Shown: positions 59,823 through 64,000 of the stretch, one piece after another | Layout of the letters: each line of letters starts with the position of its first letter | How positions within the stretch are numbered: position 1 is the stretch's first letter | Source: Saccharofermentans sp. | GTDB taxonomy: Bacteria > Bacillota > Clostridia > Saccharofermentanales > Saccharofermentanaceae | Assembly: GCA_024403695.1 (NCBI GenBank) | Contig: JAKSRI010000003.1 | Coordinates: 87,928 to 151,927 of the forward strand | Direction: 5' to 3' | Length of the DNA: 64,000 nucleotides | Position numbers and translations under genes: made by a program | The notes under the pieces: model-generated | Databases searched by the model: none | Told to the model about the DNA's origin: nothing | What the model saw: only the letters and a program-made list of their open reading frames with translations

Positions 59823-61139
59823 TCAGTCCAAGAAACCCTTATAGTTTCTAGTAACGAGCTGACTCTCAATCTGTGTAGCCAAATCATTGGATACACCAGT
59901 AAGAATAAGTACAGATGTTCCTACGAACCATACATTGTCGAGTCCTGTAACAAGACTTACTACTGTAGGTACGAGACAAACAAGTACAAGGAAGAAAGCA
60001 TCTGACCAGTTAAGTCTGTTAGCTGTCTTTAAAATGTACTCTGTTGTTGGCTTACCAGGACGAATACCTGGGATAAAACCACCATTCTTCTGAATGCTCT
60101 GTGAAATCTCAATTGGATTGAACTGAATCAAAGAGTAGAAGAATGTAAATACGATAATCAAGATGAAGTAGAACACATAGTACCATGCACTTGAGTTAAA
60201 GTTTCTGAACCAGTTAACTACTACATTCTGACTATTCTGGAAGAAAAGAGTAACAATCATTGAAGGTAAAGACAGAATCGACATAGAGAAGATTACTGGC
60301 ATAACACCAGACTGATTTACCTTAAGAGGAATGTAAGAACTCTGTCCTCCGTAAAGCTTTCTACCAACCGTTTTCTTAGAATACTGTACATTAATTCTTC
60401 TTTCAGCATTCTGTACAAATACTACGAATACGATAATAGCAGCTGAGATTGCGATAATGAGCAATCCAACGAGAATACCTACCAAGAGACCCCAGATCAT
60501 ATTACCTGGAACCTTCTCTCCAATCGCCTGAGACTTGAAGTACATATTCTGTGCCATCTGTGGAAGTCTTGTGACGATACCAGCAAAGATAAGGAGGGAA
60601 ACACCGTTTCCGATACCCTTCTCGTTGATTCTTTCACCGAGCCATACTACAAAGCATGTACCTGCAGTGAAAGACATTACGATAAGAGCTGCAATAAGTG
60701 GCTTAGCATTTGTTGCAATCATTGCTGATCTTGTAGAGTAAGTGAAGAGTGTGGCCTGAAGGAAAGCGAGTCCGATTGCAGAATATCTTGTAATCTTGGA
60801 CATCTTCTTTCTTCCAGATTCACCTTCTTTTGACATATTCTCAAGTGCTGGAATTACTACAGTAAGAAGCTGAATAATGATGGAAGCATTGATATATGGA
60901 GTAATACCCATAGCAAAAATAGTTGCTGCATAAAGTCCACCACCAGAGATGATATCCATCATGCTACCAAGCTGTCCCCAGTTTCTAACGAGAGATGTAA
61001 ATGTCGCTCTATCAATACCAGGAACTGGAACAAGTCCACCAATCATGTACAAACCCATAATAAAGAGTGTGTACAAGAGCTTCTTACGAAGTTCTGGGAG
61101 ACGGAAAGCTTTGATCAAGGTGTCAAACATACCTTTCAT
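59823..61139 (-). CDS. secY: Preprotein translocase subunit SecY
   Basis: A 438-residue ten-helix translocon channel. N-terminal LIKAFRLPELRKKLLYTLFI, plug-region GGGLYAATIFAMGITPYI, and the C-terminal GRPTTEYILKTANRL-like region (GKPTTEYILKTANRLNWSDA). The start at 61139 has AGGAGG 7 bases upstream; a TTG at 61145 would add two residues. Last gene of the spc set before the terminator. Confidence 0.97.
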   Translation of the reverse strand: MKGMFDTLIKAFRLPELRKKLLYTLFIMGLYMIGGLVPVPGIDRATFTSLVRNWGQLGSMMDIISGGGLYAATIFAMGITPYINASIIIQLLTVVIPALENMSKEGESGRKKMSKITRYSAIGLAFLQATLFTYSTRSAMIATNAKPLIAALIVMSFTAGTCFVVWLGERINEKGIGNGVSLLIFAGIVTRLPQMAQNMYFKSQAIGEKVPGNMIWGLLVGILVGLLIIAISAAIIVFVVFVQNAERRINVQYSKKTVGRKLYGGQSSYIPLKVNQSGVMPVIFSMSILSLPSMIVTLFFQNSQNVVVNWFRNFNSSAWYYVFYFILIIVFTFFYSLIQFNPIEISQSIQKNGGFIPGIRPGKPTTEYILKTANRLNWSDAFFLVLVCLVPTVVSLVTGLDNVWFVGTSVLILTGVSNDLATQIESQLVTRNYKGFLD

Positions 61140-61141
61140 GA

Positions 61142-61585
61142 TCAAACCTCCTCTGCCGTTCCACCAGCCTTCTCAATTTTCTCCTTAGCAGAAGCAGTAA
61201 ACTTAACTGCCTTTACTGTGAGCTTCTTTGTAAGATCACCGTTACCAAGAATCTTAACACCATCGTTTACTTTTGGAAGTGTGATGATGCCAGCCTCAGC
61301 GAGGGACTTAGCTGTTACTTCTGTACCCTCAGCGAGCTTCTCGAGATCGCCAACGTTAACCTCAATATAATCTGGAGCAAAACGCTTGTTGTTGAAACCA
61401 CGCTTTGGCATACGTCTGTAAAGAGGCATCTGACCTCCCTCGAAACCAGGACGTACTCCACCGCCGGATCTTGCATTCTGTCCCTTGTGTCCGCGACCAG
61501 CTGTCTTTCCGTTTCCGGAACCAGCACCACGGCCCTTGCGGTAAGCTTTTGCGTTTCCGCCTGAAGTCAATTCATTGAGCTTCAT
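61142..61585 (-). CDS. rplO: 50S ribosomal protein L15
   Basis: A 147-residue L15: [40 protein letters not shown]. It follows rpsE by 22 bases, with no rpmD gene between, and its stop is 2 bases from the secY start. Confidence 0.97.
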   Translation of the reverse strand: MKLNELTSGGNAKAYRKGRGAGSGNGKTAGRGHKGQNARSGGGVRPGFEGGQMPLYRRMPKRGFNNKRFAPDYIEVNVGDLEKLAEGTEVTAKSLAEAGIITLPKVNDGVKILGNGDLTKKLTVKAVKFTASAKEKIEKAGGTAEEV

Positions 61586-61607
61586 ATTCTATCCTCCAAT
61601 CTGATTC

Positions 61608-62099
61608 TTAACGGATTTCCTCAACGGACTTGCCGCGGAGTCTTGCAACCTTCTCGATTGATACAAGGCTCTTAAGACCTTCCATTGTGGCATTAACCAT
61701 GTTGTTCGGATTGTTAGATCCGATGGACTTTGTACGAATATCTGTGATACCTGCGAGCTCGCATACGGCACGAACAGGACCACCAGCGATAACACCAGTA
61801 CCGCCTGCAGCAGGCTTCATAACGATCTTTGCTGCGCTGAACTCACCGATTGTCTCGTGAGGGATTGTACCGTTAAGTACTGGTACCTCGATAAGGTTCT
61901 TCTTAGCTTCCTCAACACCCTTACGGATTGCATCTGGAACCTCAGTTGCCTTACCAATACCCTTACCTACGTGACCATTTCCGTCTCCAACGATAACAAG
62001 AGCAGCGAATCTCATCTTACGACCACCCTTAACAGTCTTGGAAACACGGCCGATGTGAATAACCTTTTCCTGTAATTCTACATTAGGATCTAAAGCCAT
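61608..62099 (-). CDS. rpsE: 30S ribosomal protein S5
   Basis: A 163-residue S5: [43 protein letters not shown]. Normally followed by rpmD, absent here. Confidence 0.98.
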   Translation of the reverse strand: MALDPNVELQEKVIHIGRVSKTVKGGRKMRFAALVIVGDGNGHVGKGIGKATEVPDAIRKGVEEAKKNLIEVPVLNGTIPHETIGEFSAAKIVMKPAAGGTGVIAGGPVRAVCELAGITDIRTKSIGSNNPNNMVNATMEGLKSLVSIEKVARLRGKSVEEIR

Positions 62100-62117
62100 T
62101 TAATTTACTCCTCCTGA

Positions 62118-62486
62118 TTAGAATGAGAGACCAGCTTCACGAGCTGCCTCTGCCAAAGCTGCTACTCTACCATGGTAAACGTATCCACCACGATCGAAAA
62201 CAACTTCCTTAACATCCTTAGCAAGTGCACGCTCTGCAACGAGCTTACCTACCTGCTGTGCTGCCTCAACGTTACTTCCGCAAGAAACTGCAGACTTAAC
62301 GTCCTTATCAAGAGAAGATGCAGCGGCGATTGTAGCACCGTTAACATCATCAATTACCTGAGCGTAAATGTGGCTGTTACTTCTGTAAACACAAAGACGT
62401 GGGCACTCTGTTGTACCAGAAATTTTCTTACGTACGCGGAGGTGCTTTCTCTGACGAATCTTATTCTTATCAATCTTATTAATCAT
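62118..62486 (-). CDS. rplR: 50S ribosomal protein L18
   Basis: A 122-residue L18: [52 protein letters not shown]. Between rplF and rpsE. Confidence 0.98.
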   Translation of the reverse strand: MINKIDKNKIRQRKHLRVRKKISGTTECPRLCVYRSNSHIYAQVIDDVNGATIAAASSLDKDVKSAVSCGSNVEAAQQVGKLVAERALAKDVKEVVFDRGGYVYHGRVAALAEAAREAGLSF

Positions 62487-62504
62487 AATATGTACCTCCT
62501 TCTA

Positions 62505-63047
62505 TTACTTCTTAGCGCCTGTCTTACCTTCCTTAACGATAAGGTGCTCATCGGCATACTTGATACCCTTGCCCTTATAAACATCAGGAACTCTAAAGCT
62601 TCTAATCTTAGCTGCTGTCTCACCAACAAGCTGCTTGTCTGCGCCCTTTACGATTACGTTGTTCTGATCTGGAAGATCAATTGTAATTCCTTCTGGCTCT
62701 TCAAAATCGATTGTATGAGAGTAACCGAGGGAGAATACAACCTTCTTACCCTGCTTTACAGCCTTGTAACCTACACCACGAATCTCGAGCTTCTTCTCGA
62801 AACCATCAGTAACACCGATAACCATGTTATTGATGAGGGAACGTGTAAGACCATGGAGAGCTCTGTGCTCTTTCTCATCATCAGGTCTTTCAACTGTGAT
62901 AACTGCGCCATCAACCTTAACAACCATGTCTGGATGAATATCCATCTCAAGAGTTGTCTTAGGGCCCTTAACGGTAATGTGCTGGCCATCGAGCTTAACC
63001 TCAACGCCTGCAGGAACCGCGATTGGCTTTCTACCAATTCTAGACAT
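62505..63047 (-). CDS. rplF: 50S ribosomal protein L6
   Basis: A 180-residue L6: MSRIGRKPIAVPAGVEV, VGVGYKA-like GVGYKAVKQGKKVVFSLGYSH, and the terminal GKGIKYADEHLIVKEGKTG. Preceded by GGAGG. The 100 bases between it and rpsH hold two hairpins. Confidence 0.98.
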   Translation of the reverse strand: MSRIGRKPIAVPAGVEVKLDGQHITVKGPKTTLEMDIHPDMVVKVDGAVITVERPDDEKEHRALHGLTRSLINNMVIGVTDGFEKKLEIRGVGYKAVKQGKKVVFSLGYSHTIDFEEPEGITIDLPDQNNVIVKGADKQLVGETAAKIRSFRVPDVYKGKGIKYADEHLIVKEGKTGAKK

Positions 63048-63120
63048 ATTTTTTTCCTCCTGCTCTTTAGATTGTACCCGATATAACTATGTCAATTAAT
63101 CGGGCCTTTCAGAGTATTTG

Positions 63121-63146
63121 AACTTTTCGCCCGAAGGCGAAAAGTT
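63121..63146 (-). other. Hairpin with TTCG tetraloop after rpsH
   Basis: A perfect 11-bp stem AACTTTTCGCC/GGCGAAAAGTT with a loop that is TTCG on the transcribed strand (very stable cUUCGg-like). It starts just past the rpsH stop and has no T-tract, so it is more likely a stability or processing element than a terminator. A second inverted repeat CCCGAT/ATCGGG lies further on before rplF (about 63075-63102). Confidence 0.7.
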
Positions 63147-63147
63147 A

Positions 63148-63543
63148 TTACCAAACGTATGCGAGAACTTCGCCGCCGATTCCGAGCTTTCTAGCGCTCT
63201 TATCAGTCATAACACCCTTAGATGTGGAAATGATAGCAATACCAAGACCATTCAATACATAAGGGAGATTCTCCTTATCAGCGTAAGTACGAAGACCTGG
63301 CTTAGAGATTCTCTTAATACCAGTGATAACGTGCTTCTTGTCACAGTACTTAAGTGTAACTGTAATAGAACCCTGCTTGTTATCCTCTTCTACCTTAAAG
63401 CCCTTAATATAGCCTTCGTCCAAAAGAATCTGTGCAATAGCCTTCTTCAAATTGGAAGCTGGGATAGTAACTGTTGGATGGCCAGCCTTACCAGCATTAC
63501 GAATTCTAGTAAGCATATCTGCGATTGCATCTGTAATCTGCAT
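63148..63543 (-). CDS. rpsH: 30S ribosomal protein S8
   Basis: A 131-residue S8: [14 protein letters not shown], and the C-terminal [34 protein letters not shown] split core ([22 protein letters not shown]). Confidence 0.98.
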   Translation of the reverse strand: MQITDAIADMLTRIRNAGKAGHPTVTIPASNLKKAIAQILLDEGYIKGFKVEEDNKQGSITVTLKYCDKKHVITGIKRISKPGLRTYADKENLPYVLNGLGIAIISTSKGVMTDKSARKLGIGGEVLAYVW

Positions 63544-63570
63544 TATTTTTTCCTCCTAATTTATACCGGA

Positions 63571-63756
63571 TTACCAGCTAGCCTTCTTAACACCTGGGAT
63601 CTGGCCCTTATATGCCAAATCACGGAAGCAGAGACGGCAAATACCATACTTACGAATGTAAGAGTGTGGTCTACCGCAGAGCTTGCAGCGGTTGTGCTGC
63701 TGTGTAGAAAACTTTGGAGTCTTTGTTGCCTTAAAGATCATTGACTTCTTTGCCAT
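63571..63756 (-). CDS. rpsZ: 30S ribosomal protein S14, zinc type (type Z)
   Basis: A 61-residue S14 with the four zinc cysteines: [20 protein letters not shown]. The N-terminus [16 protein letters not shown] and basic-aromatic tail (PGVKKASW) are typical. Short zinc form as in most Firmicutes. Confidence 0.98.
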   Translation of the reverse strand: MAKKSMIFKATKTPKFSTQQHNRCKLCGRPHSYIRKYGICRLCFRDLAYKGQIPGVKKASW

Positions 63757-63772
63757 TTATACTTCCTCCCAA

Positions 63773-64000
63773 TCACTTGTGGAACGGCATGCCCATGAGC
63801 TCGAGAAGCTTCTTAGCTTCCTCATCGGACTTAGCTGTTGTAACAATAATGATATCCATACCACGGATCTTATCGATCTTATCGTAATCGATTTCAGGGA
63901 ACATGAGCTGCTCCTTGATACCCATAGCATAGTTACCGTGACCGTCAAAAGAGTTAGGGTTTACACCACGGAAGTCACGAACTCGTGGAAGAGCGATGCT
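63773..64000 (-). CDS. rplE: 50S ribosomal protein L5, C-terminal part (cut by window end)
   Basis: The last 75 codons of L5: [55 protein letters not shown] and ending in GMPFHK. The 5' part lies beyond 64000. Frame and order (before rpsZ) are as expected in the spc operon. Confidence 0.97.
   Translation of the reverse strand, partial: SIALPRVRDFRGVNPNSFDGHGNYAMGIKEQLMFPEIDYDKIDKIRGMDIIIVTTAKSDEEAKKLLELMGMPFHK

Noticed and set aside
61589..61795. A 68-codon minus-strand frame at the place where rpmD is expected
   Set aside because: It overlaps rpsE in another frame and has no L30 features (no N-terminal KITLVRS-like sequence).
62172..63086. A 304-codon plus-strand frame across rplR and rplF
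   Set aside because: Antisense to two certain ribosomal-protein genes and to their spacer; composition typical of a shadow frame.

Overview
The window looks like the chromosome of a low-GC Gram-positive anaerobe of the class Clostridia, most likely Lachnospiraceae-like. The evidence is a SCIFF Cys-rich peptide gene followed by its radical-SAM maturase, a single-membrane envelope gene set (FtsEX, DivIC, CsbB/YfhO, Veg, ECF transporter), zinc-type S14 and zinc-lid adenylate kinase, strong Shine-Dalgarno sites and gene orders shared with Bacillus/Clostridium (ffs-dnaX-ybaB-recR; veg near ispE; rplQ-ecfA-ecfT). The sporulation genes yabP/yabQ, which normally lie between rqcP and divIC, are absent, which hints at a non-sporulating lineage. 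I see no insertion sequence, prophage, CRISPR array or rRNA gene.

Layout. 1-5.7 kb: cell-envelope glycosylation (YfhO, a CsbB-like GT2, two tandem paralogous polytopic proteins). 5.9-8.4 kb: a small operon of PHP phosphoesterase, cupin and an orphan PTS EIIC. 8.5-11.7 kb: carB. 11.9-17.8 kb: a Bat-type operon (MoxR, DUF58, a short membrane protein, two VWA proteins, a repeat/low-complexity protein) ending in exonuclease III. 17.8-26.5 kb, minus strand: a solitary solute-binding lipoprotein, tRNA-Gly(GCC), hslO, a methyltransferase, an M23 hydrolase, ftsX, ftsE with an acidic tail, and a PucR/CdaR-like regulator. 26.7-27.8 kb: an MsmK/UgpC-type ATPase. 28.2-32 kb: argC-argB-argD-GNAT behind a promoter that carries a palindromic operator candidate. 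32-37.6 kb: ispE, a novel membrane protein, veg, fhs and a beta-lactamase-fold protein without its catalytic residues. 37.6-41.6 kb: SRP RNA, dnaX, ybaB, recR, rqcP, divIC.

41.6-45.3 kb is an accessory stretch: a small conserved protein, a candidate C-rich small RNA, a metzincin-like protein, a zinc-ribbon HD-domain protein and an Orn/Lys/Arg decarboxylase. 45.3-47 kb is the SCIFF system (consensus promoter, peptide, attenuating terminator, maturase). 47-49 kb: cyclophilin, SPFH and NfeD proteins. 49-53.6 kb: truA, glucokinase, ecfT and a fused two-domain EcfA. 53.6-64 kb is the spc/alpha ribosomal-protein region on the minus strand, from rplE (cut by the window end) to rplQ.

The most notable observations are: an AT-rich acyltransferase gene wedged between infA and rpmJ, with a new promoter behind it; absence of rpmD between rpsE and rplO; a structured 0.2-kb leader before rpsM; a candidate anti-Shine-Dalgarno small RNA at about 42.0 kb; the FtsE acidic extension under a PucR-type regulator; and the fused EcfA ATPase. 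All assignments come from reading the sequence and from remembered family features; no database search was run.
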